Positions 53,456 to 64,000 of a DNA stretch of 64,000 bases are shown one piece after another. The notes beneath the pieces were generated by a model, which was given only the letters and a program-made list of their open reading frames with translations, searched no databases and was not told where the DNA came from. The position numbers were made by a program, and so were the translations under genes. How positions within the stretch are numbered: position 1 is the stretch's first letter; the number at the start of each line of letters is the position of its first letter. Source of the stretch: Filosporella fistucella (Eukaryota; Ascomycota; Leotiomycetes; Helotiales); NCBI GenBank assembly GCA_030077755.1, contig JAQJZZ010000011.1:1550001-1614000 (forward strand), written 5' to 3'.

Positions 53456-54180
53456 GACAGAACAAGAAGGGACTCAAATGAATGTGGTAACTGGGAGCAG
53501 GAGGTGGATGAATAGAAAGCGAGCCGAGGGGAGAAATGGGTGTGAAAAGAGAAGGGAGCCGAAAGAGAGGGAGAGAGGAAGAAGAAGAATGACTCACACA
53601 CTGTGCTCCTATATAGGCCATAAGTTGATGGAAGAACGGAGCAGACGAGGACTTCAGAAGTCTTTAATGTTGGGTGTGCATCAAGACCAAAAAGGGTCCC
53701 CACATCCCCAAATCGGACCCTACATGTAAGGGGTAGCCTGAAGTCTCTGATTCGAGGATTGCCCAGACATGACAGGAAGTGGTGGTTGAAGGTAGGATAC
53801 CCTCAGAAAATGGCTGTGGATGATCTTCGGTCGCTAGTGTGGGGAAAGGTCGCGTGACGGCATCGCTTTTCGGATGGGATGATCCGACTAAAGGTCAAAA
53901 TTGACCACTCTCTGAGTTATCGGCGTAAATAGAAGGAATGAATTACTGCTTCTTGGGGATTCAATAACATAATCGTGATTGCTCTTGCTCCAACTACGTT
54001 AATTCTCTATCTGTGATTCCGATTCCGTCCCATGTTTTTTATCAAGCTATCCTTTTTACCTCATGCGCACGAAGCAATGCGAGTAGGATACATCTTGATT
54101 GATAGATATAGAGAAGATTATATCTATCAATACTCATCTTGTTTCGACAATGACAGTCACGGTACGAGACGTCTCCCCTT
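53456..54180. other. Promoter region of ferric reductase 2
   Basis: No gene is supported. The stretch upstream of 53455 has CT-rich strands typical of fungal promoters. GATA words occur at 54095-54125, but at a frequency that could be chance, so an iron-responsive GATA site cannot be claimed. Confidence 0.3.
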
Positions 54181-56005
54181 TTAACCATCTATTGTGACTT
54201 CCTCCCATACGATCGAGATGCAGATGAGTCTCCTTTGAGCAGTCCGCAACTGGAATATAAGCTCATGTGAGTCATGGGAGCAGACTATTTTGAGGTCCGC
54301 TGTGGTGGGAATACTCTCCACCTCGATAATATTATCGTATTGGTTTAATGCACTACTATGCTCGATCTGTGCAACGGACAGGCGACCCGAGAGAACCCGA
54401 AGAAAATCAAAGGTAAGAGAAAGCGTGCCTAGCTCCAAGTAGAGTGACGGTGTTGTTAGGGAAACCAATCGGCTATATGGCAGATCTTTATCTTTGATAG
54501 TGAGAAGAGAAATCTGATCTGGGATGGGTGCACGCTCTGTTTTTAAATTGCTTTCGTTAACGTGATCACCTTGCGAAGGCGATGTCGGTGGAGTTAGAGG
54601 CTGCGCTCTGTATTGGGACGGACCTTCGATCGGATACTTATCGATCAATCGAGACTGAGATCGAATTGGAGATATGGGAGCTTGGCCTGAGATTTTAGTA
54701 GAAATATTTGAGAACGACCAAGATGCGAGCGGGAGCAAGATGCTCTCATTAGGATAGTGATATCGTTTCTTCCTCTTCGATCTCGATGCCCTTAGGGCCC
54801 TGCCATCTATCACCTCTTTCAGCAGGCTGGAAATGCGTCTGAATTCCCCGGCGCGGTCTTCCGGAAGGTCTATCCAGTCTGGCAAGATCCAACTGGCGTA
54901 GAGCCTGCCGTGAGTCCGGGGCACATAGAAGCCGCCGTGGATGGAGAAGAATAGATTGCATAGGTAGCAAGCACTCTTGCTTGAGCAAATAAACCTTGGG
55001 CGTTTTTGGCTTGGATGCACCTCATAAAAGAAGAGGAGCTGTATCTCTGCGTGGACTCTCCAATGTGACTCTGATAAAGAGGCAGGCATGGGGATCTGAA
55101 ACGGCTCCACGTCAATGCTTTCAAAGACGCGATGAGCCCTATACCTGGCAGCACAGACGAGCTCAGAAGCAGCAGAGTAGTATCGGCCCAACTTCCCAAT
55201 AGCTTCTGGTATGTATGCCTTCAATGTTGGGTCTATCATCGAAGTCTGAAGAGCTAGGCCGAGGTCAGTGGCTAAGGAGAATGCGTGAATCTGCTTCACG
55301 ATCTCCCCTACTACATCTACCACTCCCCCCAGTTCGATGATATCCGCGATAGGATCGGCTATACCCTCAAGCCTAGTAAATAAAGCTCGCAGATCTCGTA
55401 CTCTACACCTGCTTTCCTTGATTTCCTTCGTCGCTCTAATTGATCGATCGTGCATCGCATCATGCAATTGTTCGATGAGGGGTCGTTTTCCAGCAGTCTT
55501 TCTTGTAATTTTCGCATGACGAGATCGTAATCGGGATAGAATTCGGTCAAGATCTAGGCTAACAACCTCTCGAAAGGCTGCTTCAGTATCTTCAGATCTA
55601 GAGCGCACTGAAATGTAAATTAGCAAGTGGTTAGAAGAAGATGAAGACCTAACCTCGCTGTGCGGCATGCTCCAATGCTCTCCCAAGCCTGACGAACCTC
55701 GCCGTAACTGTTGAGAGATCTCCTGTGTTTGCGGCTACCCGAATGGTGAGTCCTTTCCCATTGCAGTGTTCTTCAACGCAAACAGCCATGACTTTGAGGC
55801 TATCGTCCGAGGTAGCAGAGAGGAATGCTAGGTTGCACGCAATCTCCTTCTCGCGCGAAACGCTTAGCTGACGGGTCGAGACAATCTCTGGGCTAATAAA
55901 ATTCTCTCTCGGTATCTCAGGGAGCTCGTCTAGTTGTCGAAGCTTGATGATGGATTGCTGCAATTGCGCGCGGGTGATTTCGCTTCCCCATAACGTTGTC
56001 TCCAT
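54181..56005 (-). CDS. OTT_1508-like nucleic-acid/nucleotide deaminase-fold protein
   Basis: Exons 56005-55654 and 55607-54181, with a 46-nt intron, give about 592 aa. Residues about 310-390 hold the zinc-binding core: RVHAEIQLLFFYE (HAE with the proton-shuttling Glu) and FICSSKSACYLCNLFF (the Cys pair), then HGGFYVPRTHGRLYASWILP. This pattern is that of the OTT_1508-like family of deaminases, a group related to bacterial toxin deaminases and widespread in fungi. The natural substrate is unknown. The N-terminal 250 residues are helical. The C-terminal 200 include a Ser/Pro-rich linker (PLTPPTSPSQGD) and a small domain. All expected catalytic residues are present. Confidence 0.8.
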
Positions 56006-56562
56006 GTTTGCGTTGTCTCTTTCTACTCTTCAGCAGGCCCGCCAGGTACCGTCTGCTTTGCAAAGGGTGGTCAGTCATGATTCCCTGAGAATTCATTCAA
56101 TTGGGTGTTTTTTGGAGGTTGAGTTGTGAAGCCACGCTGAGAAAGGGTGTGGGAGTACAAGACGAAAGATGCTTGGCTGCGGGCGAGCCTGGCCTAGTGG
56201 CCCCACAGTAGCCAGGAGTGCTTGCCTTGCCGGGAAGTTCCACCAGTTCCCATGTGCCGACATCCCCATCCTCCAACTAGAGCTCCACAGTATCTGGGGA
56301 GCCATACTGTAACATGACGAGCCAGCGAAGTCTTGGAAGCCAAACGGAACATGCGCAGACGGCCTTATACTTTGCAATTCCGCAATCCCAAAGTCTGGTC
56401 CCACGAATTCTGAATGAATCCTACCATCAAAACAACGACTTTGAATAACACTAGCTCATACGGTTGTAAAAGCTATCTAGTGCACAAAAAGATATTCAAA
56501 TATGTTTTGGTACTTATAGCCTCTATTTTGCCTTACAGAGATAACTAATTCTTGATAGCGAG

Positions 56563-57528
56563 ATGATGCCACCGATAGGCGCGTCTATACGTCGACTTAC
56601 TATAGACCGCTGGATGTTAGGGTCCTCGAAAGTCTGCGAACGAGTCACTACTCCTCCCCCTTCGAATGCGATCACGAGCTGGGAAGACAATAAAGCTATC
56701 TTTTATCTGCGCGAATTAGTGGATGAAGACCTTTTATATATCGAAGACGGGCTGGTTACGGACTTAGTACACGAGGGTGGCACGTCTGCAGCTGTTTGGA
56801 ACATTGGACCTAATATATTCTGCAAGGTGAAGGCATGGTGTGAAGGGTTAGAATCCGAGGGGGATGCTATTCGATTCGTCGGAAAGAAGGCCCCATCTAT
56901 TCCACTTCCGCAGATTATATACTCCTGGATCGACTACAAGTGGAATAGGTCTTTTCTGATTTTACAGCGCGTCGCCGGGCAGACATTGCGAGACGGTTGG
57001 CCTCGACTCTCTTTATCTCAAAAGTCACAGATCGCAAGTCAGATTGCGGGGTACTGTTCTGAGCTTGCTAAAATCACATCGCATGCCTTTGAGAGTGCAA
57101 CTCACTGTGGTGTGCTCGAGCCATTCTTGACACCTCGCGACCCTTCGCATCCCTCTTGGAAACCTAGGCCTTTAGGACCTCTTTCTCTTGCAGATTTTAC
57201 TTATCTTCTTTCTCAAAACCCAACTACAGGTTGTCCTGATATTGGACCCTTCTTTCACTATTATCATGCCGATCTTGGACCAGGCAATATCATAATTTCA
57301 GAGAAGGGAGATGTGGAGGGAATCCTTGATTGGGAGTCGGCAGGATTCTACCCAAGATTCTGGATCGCAACAAAACCAGCTATTAGTGCTGGTTTCTACG
57401 TCAACCCTACAGAAGGAACAAAAAGGGAAGCATGGCGTGATCTCCTAGGAAGTATGCTAAAAGAGGAAGGCTTTGAGCCGGCTAGCTTCACAGTAAAAGG
57501 AGGACTAACTTTGCACAAAATTCAATAG
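56563..57528 (+). CDS. APH-like (aminoglycoside phosphotransferase fold) small-molecule kinase
   Basis: One exon of 321 aa. The fold is marked by FCKVKAW (ATP-anchoring Lys), FLILQRVAGQTLRDGW (hinge), YYHADLGPGNIIISEKGDV (catalytic loop with Asp and Asn) and GILDWESAGFYPRFW (metal-binding Asp). This is the order of APH/choline-kinase-like enzymes, which phosphorylate small molecules or occasionally proteins. Fungi carry many uncharacterised members, and a role in antibiotic resistance should not be assumed. All catalytic residues are present. It is divergent from the deaminase gene. Confidence 0.85.
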   Translation: MMPPIGASIRRLTIDRWMLGSSKVCERVTTPPPSNAITSWEDNKAIFYLRELVDEDLLYIEDGLVTDLVHEGGTSAAVWNIGPNIFCKVKAWCEGLESEGDAIRFVGKKAPSIPLPQIIYSWIDYKWNRSFLILQRVAGQTLRDGWPRLSLSQKSQIASQIAGYCSELAKITSHAFESATHCGVLEPFLTPRDPSHPSWKPRPLGPLSLADFTYLLSQNPTTGCPDIGPFFHYYHADLGPGNIIISEKGDVEGILDWESAGFYPRFWIATKPAISAGFYVNPTEGTKREAWRDLLGSMLKEEGFEPASFTVKGGLTLHKIQ

Positions 57529-57655
57529 ATAACTAGCATAATCAACACTTAGTGCATCCACCAAATATAGTCTTCGTTCCTATGACTTATGTCTCAAAGT
57601 TACTTTTCCAAGTAAAATGGTCACAATGTCCTGATATTTTAGCACTCGATGAGAG

Positions 57656-57808
57656 CTAAAAGTACGTGAAAACTAACCGCTGTGTTCCCCCAGTAAGAGC
57701 AGTGCCACATTTCTCGCATTCTGTAGCTCCCGAGATGTTGCTGAATTTACACGAGGCATTTGGGCACGTCTCGTGGTTGACTGGGTGTGTTCCTGCAGAT
57801 TGACCCAT
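57656..57808 (-). CDS. Small zinc-ribbon-like protein (50 aa)
   Basis: The ATG at 57808 opens a frame with HETCPNASCKFSNISGATE and CEKCGTAL. The CPxxxC ... CxxC spacing resembles a RanBP2-type or ribbon zinc finger. A GTTAGT donor shortly before the stop may lead to another exon that I cannot place. Short and without neighbours in an operon-like arrangement, so moderate confidence only. Confidence 0.45.
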   Translation of the reverse strand: MGQSAGTHPVNHETCPNASCKFSNISGATECEKCGTALTGGTQRLVFTYF

Positions 57809-58637
57809 GATAAAGTTTGTTGTCTGAGGTGGGTATAGCTAAGTGGACAGTCAGAAAATTCTAATTTAGATACCTTGGACTTACGTTGACTTCGTATTTA
57901 GGTTTCTGTGAAGCAGTACAGTTTTGTTACAGCTCGTAAGACACAATTCAAGTCGAGGACTTTGTTCGTAAAATGTGAGAGAGTTTTGAGTCGATAGTTA
58001 CGGTGATCGAGAGGGGGACCCATCTATTTATGTCGCTTGGACAATTCCCAGCTTGCTTCACGAGTGACTGTGTTGCTACGCAGCTGGCATCCTGCGGCAA
58101 ATTTTCCTTGCGAACCATGGATTGATAACTGATAGATGTCACGCTTCCCTTCGGCTTGATAGTTGTGGCGCACCCACCGTCGAGGGACATTCGGCCAAAG
58201 GGACGGTAGCTCATGACATGGTTCCACTTATGCTTTCAATCGGACACCCTCTCACTATGATAATGGACGTCAAGGTTGGGATGATTGGCGATTTGCATAT
58301 GTCGTGTAATTGGGGGCAGTCCAGCCCGTGAAGCACACCGAAAGCTACTACGCCACGCACGTGATGGTCATTACTAAGCATAGGAACAACTGGCAACAGC
58401 TGGCAACAGCTGGCATCAGGTAACTGTCTTGCCGCGCTCCCGAGCGCCGTTGTGGCTTGACAAGGGCAAACAGCATCAACTTGAAATCCGAATATTAGCC
58501 GACGCTACTAAGCAAGCACAAAGCGAGTTGGCGCACCAAACACAGACACTTGATTTAGCGTTTGAGGTGATATACTATCAAGCTCATAACTATTCTCTCT
58601 GAGCTTGTTCTGAATCTGTAGCCTATTACGCGCTGCG
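57809..58637. other. Spacer, no gene seen
   Basis: I find no supported coding sequence. AACAGCTGGCAACAGCTGGC forms a short tandem repeat at about 58386-58415. Confidence 0.35.
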
Positions 58638-59175
58638 ATGGCTAGCAGCAGCTTTCTCATCCAGTCAACAAGCTCCATTCCGTTGGAACTTATTACCGCC
58701 GCCTCCACGGAGGTCGAGCTTGGAGCTCAGAAATCTGTCAAGTCATACCTGGAGTTGGCATGGTCCCCGTCCTGCCAGGCCATATTAGAAGTATATGTCA
58801 AGGAGCATTACAACAAGGTCTACTATACTGCTCCAATACCATACCCGGAGACTGACAGTGAGATAGATCAGTGCTGATTCTCCCGAATTCGAAATTCTCA
58901 AGCGCCCCGAGGTCAAGAAAACTGGTGGGAGGGTGTTCAAGCTTCTGGGAGGGCAGGAATATGCGTTACCCGGAGACTCATGGTCGTACGTTGCGATACC
59001 TTTGGCATCAACTGGACATCCTACTGTCGAGGTGACAGATCCGAACCAGGACCCTACGCCGATTTCGTGGAACCAAGGGTCGCTGGTGTATCTGAGGGGC
59101 ACCTCCGGGCTGAAATGCTGTGGACATGGAACGGTGGTGTGCATAATGCTGGGGATGGCGTATGAAATACAGTAA
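58638..59175 (+). CDS. Unrecognised small protein, structure uncertain
   Basis: The first frame (ATG 58638) reads SSSFLIQSTSSIPLELITA, VKSYLELAWSPSCQAILEVY and YYTAPIPYPETDSE. A second frame continues with DSPEFEILKRPEVKKTGGRV, FKLLGGQEYALPGDSW and TPISWNQGSLVYLRG. They lie in different frames, and I could not find an intron that joins them in phase, so either an unusual splice or a frameshift exists near 58865. Toward the end a third frame (EMLWTWNGGVH) looks better. It may be a decaying gene. No family is recognised. Confidence 0.4.
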
Positions 59176-59194
59176 TACCAGGTTGCGCCTCCCT

Positions 59195-61316
59195 CTACAT
59201 ATGTTGTTGAAGGGCGAAGTTATTGTCCCACTCCAAATTGAAGTCAAGTACGCTTGGTCCTGAAAAGCTCAAGTCAGTGCTTGAAGTTGAATTTCTCGTC
59301 AAATTTACCTGAAATATCCAACAAAGCGCTTGTCTCATCTGTCGCCCAGGTGCCTAATTCTACGTTAAATGCCCACGCTCCCAAATTTATCTCAAAGATG
59401 CTTACCTCTACATCCGGGGTCAGGCGTTGGAGGCACATCGAACCTGATGTCCCAAGGGTAATCCATCTCAAGGACATGCTGTGTCGAAGAGGTTGGTGTT
59501 ACATTCATTTCCGCATCGATATGCTCGCTCCCCAGCCTGTGGGCATTTTCACACGCTTGAGGGTGACTCAATGATACAGTGGCCTCTGGCCCATGTTCAG
59601 CTTGTTGTGCTGTCGCTCTTACTGTTGATGTATTGCCGGAGTTCAGTCTGGCCAGCGGTGTCATAAGGGTACCATGGTAATCATTTATTCGGGTCAGAAA
59701 ATCGACTGGGGAAGGTACTACCGCGGGGGATTCTAGGCTCTCGGTCAGGGATGAAAGCCCAATTGCATGACATATATCTCTGTGGCTTATCGAGCGATCA
59801 GTTCTAATCAGGATTCAAAAGCTAGATGGCTGGCCAAACCTTCTCTGGGGTAGAAGGCCACGAAGGACCCTCGTTGGTTCGAAAAAAGGCAATCCTTCCA
59901 TATTGCTAGGGACAGAAAAGGGCCCCAAGGCGTCAATGATTGCCGAAGCAAAAGTCCGCCGCCTCGTCTGTGACAAACGGGCTACAGTGCTTAAATACTG
60001 CCCCTTGGCTGCATTGATATCAGTAATTGGGATAAACAATTTGAGCCTGGATCGCGTACCTGCAAAGACGTGGTAGATGAGATAAGCCTTTTTTTTCCAG
60101 GTTGGCAACAATCCGTCTACAATCCAATTGATTATTTCCGCACCGCAACGCCAGTTGTGGATGCTCTTGCTGCAGGCTTCGCCGCACTACGAGACGGTCG
60201 TTAACATGTCTGCTGCCATCGAAAACAACCAGAAACCCACCTGCACTGTTTCCGAGGATAGAGGATAAGTGGTGCCCACAAGTAGTGTACAAGCAGCGAT
60301 GAACCGCAGGGACCAGACGAAGGTTGCTGATGCATTTTCTACTTCCTCTGCACATCTCCATAGATAATCCGCACAAGCCTGGGCACCCTTCTTAGATTGA
60401 GACAGCACAGAATCGGACGGCGTCACAAGGCGGGGAAAACTCAGGGCAGATAAGGTCTGAAGTTCCTCCTTTATCCAACCTAGGGTATTTTGGGCAAGTT
60501 TTGCATCCTCCGTTTCCACGGCAAGGCGCTGCGCGGCTGGATTCCTTGTTCTGTTGACCTTTCTAGCTAGCCCAGTGATACCAAATTTTCGTTTGAAGGA
60601 TGATGACCGCGGTCCATGGATGTCCGGACTATTGAAGGCATTGTGAACAATGCTGATCGTGGTGCCTTGAGAAGGATTGCGTGCTTTCTTAGGGAGAACC
60701 TTGGTCTTGGATGAGCTGTCCTGAGATGTGCTCTCAGTTGGAGTCAGCCGGTCATCAGGGATGCTCGATGATGCAGAGCCTCCTTGATTGAGGCTCTGGG
60801 TGGCGTAGGGATGGGTTTGAGGGCAAACAGCACTCGCATAAGCTTGAAAGATGGACTTGATGGCTGGTATACACTGTTTGACCTCGGTGTTGAAGCTCGG
60901 GTCCAAAGTGCAGCTGTCTCTGGTCAGATGGTTCTTCTGATTAGCGGTCTGTCTTACCACTGGCTTGAGTAGTTCCAGCAGAGTGGCCGATAAAAACTGT
61001 CGATAACCTTCTGGACGGTATCTCTGACAGCATCTAATGCGTCGTCATTGTGTACTTCACAGCAGCACGGCCCATACCGAAGTTGGGACGAAAAGAAGGT
61101 CTGTCCAGGAAATATTTCAAGTAGAAAGGGAGATATCGTGACCTGTACAGCGACCCAATGCGTGAGGATCGGGACAACCATATGGATATATGTGTTGCCA
61201 TTATGGGAGATCCGCCGACGAGCGGTATGACTTTGATTCATGGCTTCTCTTTGTTCATTGAATGAACAATAGGATGTAGGATCAGTGCACATGGATAAAA
61301 AGACTTGGTCTTCCAT
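59195..61316 (-). CDS. Unrecognised multi-exon protein, possibly interrupted by an in-frame TGA
   Basis: Starting at ATG 61316 (MEDQVFLSMC), the exons 61316-60958, 60913-60241, about 60186-60057 and onward join in phase. Recognisable stretches are VVPILTHWVAVQVTISPFLL, CTLDPSFNTEVKQCIPAIK, KFGITGLARKVNRTRN, FVWSLRFIAACTLLVG, WRCGAEIINWIVDG and LSTVARLSQTRRRTFASAI. The frame meets TGA at 59815-59817 but continues, without further stops, as TDRSISHRDICHAIG and FLTRINDYHGTLM. Two more introns near 59400 and 59290 lead to a stop at 59195. A 36-nt in-phase intron (GTTTGG ... GATTAG) would remove the TGA; otherwise it is a nonsense mutation. The middle is basic and may be nuclear. The function is not known. 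Confidence 0.5.
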
Positions 61317-61835
61317 TGTAAAATCCGTCAAAAGTTGAGGTAAGAGGAAGAAAAGCCTCTGGCGCAAGGAAACACCAAATATCAGCAAGGATTGGGAACA
61401 ATCACCCTTGTTTGTTCCCAATCCTTGTCGTTCTCTAAACCCACACGCTAGAGTACTTCCGGTACAAGCCCATTCACTATTTCACGGGGCCTAGCCGGCC
61501 GGCCCAGGCCGAGCCTCAGTGCTAGCATCTCATTGGTTTGTAAGGTGGGCCCACTCAGTCGTCATTCCATTTCTGGTCAGAAATGGAAGCATTATCCATT
61601 TGAGAAAGTACTGTCCATTGATAGATCGGTTGCCTCTGCTTGTACGTCGGGCTCACTTCTATGTATAAGTAGATGCTGTGGAACGAGGCAACCTGCAGAC
61701 GCCCTCCTCATCTTACCGTTACTTTGTTGGTTCGCCTTACCTCATCTTCTCACCGATCATACTGGACTGTTTCTCACGCTGTTCTCGCTGGTAGGGTGAA
61801 AGATTCACCAGCCACCGTATTCCTTTCTATGCACA

Positions 61836-62407
61836 ATGACTGGCAGTCTCTGCACTACGATCTCTTCCAAGGGTCAGAATCCAGTCGAATCTACGATCAC
61901 TCATGAGACGACAGTTACTGCTAGCACGGGCGGTAGTATCGAGGTGGTAAGCGTGACCGTATGTTCTGCGACTAGGATTTTCTTGCAATGAGCTGACCGA
62001 TAGGCTAGTACGAATTCAAGATTCTGTCAGAAATATCGCCCGATGTCTTTCGAGTCTCGGGAGATAACCAAGCTACAGACATCAACTTGGACCAACTTAA
62101 GACTTGTTTGTCTGGGGTTTTGCTCCTTGTGGAGTATGATGGCCAATTCAGGAGGCTATGGACCTGGTTGTGGAAGTATGGGTTGAGCCGAGATATATTT
62201 GGTTCCATCCATCTAGCAGGGGATTACCCAGTACTGTCCGGACTCGGGCGTGGCTATATTCTTCGTGGTTCTGCCCGTGAGATGTATGTCGGTGAGAAGG
62301 TCTTAGACAGGAAATGGGCAGGGAGGCTTTTGATTCAACAATACTACAAGCGGTCATTAGTTTTCAGATATATTTGGCAAGATATTCATGCGGCACTTGC
62401 ACATTAG
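61836..62407 (+). CDS. Unrecognised two-exon protein (169 aa)
   Basis: Exon 1 from ATG 61836 gives MTGSLCTTISSKGQNPVEST and a Thr-rich stretch. The intron GTAAGC ... GGCTAG leads in phase to exon 2 at 62009: YEFKILSEISPDVFRVSGD, LSGVLLLVEYDGQFRRLW, LWKYGLSRDIFGSIHLAGDY and LSGLGRGYILRGSA. The exon 2 reading is continuous and looks protein-like. No signal peptide or known domain is seen. Further exons after 62407 are possible. Confidence 0.5.
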
Positions 62408-62808
62408 GTAGACTGGATCCTCAAATCAATGCGATTTGGGGAACGCTAAACCTGCATTTGTTCAACATATCAGGCCCAGGTGAAGCGCTCAGCACTCGGA
62501 AATCTGGTCATGGATGTTACACAGAGGGATTTGCATGAGAAAACACGGTTGGTCTGTGTTCTAATTTTCAAGCGCTACAAGATCCGCAGCTGACAGTCCA
62601 CTATATAAAATGACCTGGCAAACTCAAGTGACTAGCATTCATCCAATTTGATCACAGAAAATTACATTCTTGACGAGTCAGCGGAAGACACAGCACCTGT
62701 AGATTTGGGAAAACTCATTCAATTGTGTCTCCATCTTTGCTTTACTGGGACGACATATATTTCTTAACCTAATCTCCAACCACCAAGACGACATCAGCAA
62801 CGGTCACG

Positions 62809-63247
62809 ATGAATAACTCATCTTTGACTGACCAGTTAGTATATCACACATAATTTGATCGGTCTTACTAACCTGACAAGATATGTACCGCGTACTCAAG
62901 GAATATTGATCGGTAGTTGCCAAAATCCTGATCAACCTGACAAGCATTTGGTGTTTGGCCATTTGGATGAACTAGGGCGGCTCCTCCTTATCGCTCGCAG
63001 GACTACGGATTCGGAGTGGTGGGAAGTGGTTGGCTTACATTGTGTTAGCTGTGAACCGCACTTACAACGTCTGAAGCATGACGCTGAAGCAATCGCGGAG
63101 TACTGCCGGATCTGCTTAGCGAGTCTCAATCATACACCGATGTACAAGCATACGGCTGCTCTTCACGCAGAAAGGGCCATGAAGGCAGAGAGAATCAATC
63201 CTATTGCTGTGACACAGGGGTGGATCCATTCACCTAAGGAGACATGA
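62809..63247 (+). CDS. Unrecognised small Cys/His-containing protein (130 aa)
   Basis: A 26-nt first exon (MNNSSLTD) and an intron with a TTACTAAC branch site lead to exon 2 at 62881. It reads YVPRTQGILIGSC, KHLVFGHLDELGRLLLIARR, EWWEVVGLHCVSCEPHLQRL, IAEYCRICLASLNHTP and KHTAALHAERAMKAE. Cys pairs (CVSC, CRIC) and following His residues could bind zinc. I know no family. Confidence 0.5.
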
Positions 63248-63467
63248 AACCCAGCTGGGTGTATTTTTGAAGTGGCGAGTCGATATTAAATGAGAGCTAT
63301 TATAGTAGAGGCAGGCACAAAATAAATTTGACCCCATTTGTTCTTCTGTTTGATGTCTCAAGGATTAAACAAAATCTGCCCTTCTCCTCATAGATAATCT
63401 CTTCATTGTCCCTTGCCTCCAACATCTTGACTTAGCGGTCTCAGGAGAAAGTATCTACCCAGGCAAT

Positions 63468-64000
63468 ATGGCTCTGCTACCTGAATTTGAGAGTACGGAT
63501 CAATATACAGATTTGTCCAACCATTTGAGGGACGTCGATGGAGATGTAAGTTGTCCTCTTAGAGATCCAATCTTGGTGAGACTGATTCATCCAGAATTCT
63601 GACTCGGATTCCGCTGTTGCTTTGGACCGCAGGTACGTTGCAAACTACGTGTATAGTCGCCCATCGATTAAGCCATTCAGATGTTCAACAGAGACATTAT
63701 CATCAGAGATGTTCGAGCCCATCAGAATGCATGGCCGTGAATACCACAGTTTTCATAAAGGGAGTGGGTAGAAAGACTCCACCAGGTTAGAATCAATCTC
63801 TGACAATCCCGTTAGAATATCTTATGCCCAATGACGGTCAGGAGCAAGAGAGACTTGGTGAGTACATTCGGTTCGCCTTCACTCACTTATCTAACACTAC
63901 AGCCTTACAACACCATCTCTTTCTGGCAACAACAGGCGGACAATTACACTTGGCCTCGCTGTCACGATGTTATCGAGTTCTTGATATAGGGACTGGGACT
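63468..64000 (+). CDS. LaeA-like SAM-dependent methyltransferase, N-terminal part, cut by the window edge
   Basis: Five short exons are visible. The protein starts MALLPEFESTDQYTDLSNHL, has an acidic NSDSDSAV step, then MHGREYHSFHKG, then YLMPNDGQEQERLALQHHLF, and at the edge YRVLDIGTGT. The YxxxKxGxYxxPNDxxExxRLxLxHHxF motif followed by a VLDIGTGTG SAM-binding loop is the signature of the LaeA/UMTA-like group. These are fungal methyltransferases, the best known of which regulate secondary metabolism and development. Most members of the group are uncharacterised, so LaeA function itself should not be assumed. The catalytic remainder lies outside the window. Confidence 0.8.

Noticed and set aside
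56563..57528. The APH-like gene as an antibiotic resistance gene
   Set aside because: The fold is shared by many fungal kinases of unknown substrate and nothing here points to aminoglycosides.
1..64000. CACGTG sites seem frequent in the spacers
   Set aside because: About a dozen to fifteen in 64 kb is close to the number expected for a 6-mer by chance.
1..64000. A Starship captain (DUF3435 tyrosine recombinase), NLR or patatin gene
   Set aside because: I looked for these as expected partners and found no matching motif; the only recombinase-type gene is the rve-fold integrase.
1..64000. tRNA, rRNA or CRISPR features
   Set aside because: No cloverleaf-like, rRNA-like or spaced direct-repeat array was recognised; the repeats seen are minisatellites and tandem duplications.

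Overview
The window looks like a gene-sparse accessory region of a filamentous ascomycete (Pezizomycotina; Leotiomycetes is my guess, with low confidence). Most genes carry 1-4 short introns (about 44-55 nt) with GT-AG borders and CTAAC-type branch sites. Spacers are AT-rich, many genes are broken, and transposon fragments are scattered throughout. The gene families present (three DUF3723 proteins, two ferric reductases, a divergent integrase, a Fot1/pogo tail) match the known cargo of Starship-type giant fungal transposons. I see no tyrosine-recombinase captain (DUF3435), NLR or patatin gene, so the Starship label is an inference from cargo.

Layout. 0-1.6 kb: the 5' end of a DUF3723 gene head-to-head with a frameshifted pseudokinase gene. 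1.6-12.3 kb: an F-box/ankyrin gene, a possible small gene, two decayed MADS-like genes, a 741-aa protein with a SET-like C-terminus, and two remnants. 12.8-18.8 kb: a sirtuin, ferric reductase 1, an unknown three-exon gene and a BTB gene. 19.3-30.6 kb: a pseudokinase head-to-head with a 1374-aa DUF3723 coiled-coil protein, then a four-exon accessory gene, an RZ zinc-finger remnant and a gene with a duplicated exon. 31.9-39.4 kb: an intact protein kinase, a Fot1/pogo tail, a MADS-like gene, a 480-aa HEPN-like protein, a BTB pseudogene and the integrase gene. 41.7-45.9 kb: a third pseudokinase/DUF3723 head-to-head pair. 46-51.2 kb: repeats and minisatellites with two small genes. 51.6-57.8 kb: ferric reductase 2, an OTT_1508-like deaminase, an APH-like kinase and a small zinc-binding protein. 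58.6-64 kb: poorly recognised genes, then the start of a LaeA-like methyltransferase cut by the window edge.

The most striking pattern is that all three DUF3723 genes are transcribed divergently from a kinase-fold gene lacking catalytic residues. The three spacers are roughly 0.3 to 0.95 kb. This suggests a two-gene module that has been copied and has partly decayed. The DUF3723 N-terminus also carries a motif order resembling the ParB/sulfiredoxin fold. Around these modules lie gene types also used in immunity, nucleotide or RNA chemistry (sirtuin, deaminase, HEPN-like, RZ finger, APH, F-box/ankyrin, BTB). A role in conflict or element maintenance is plausible but not demonstrated by sequence alone.
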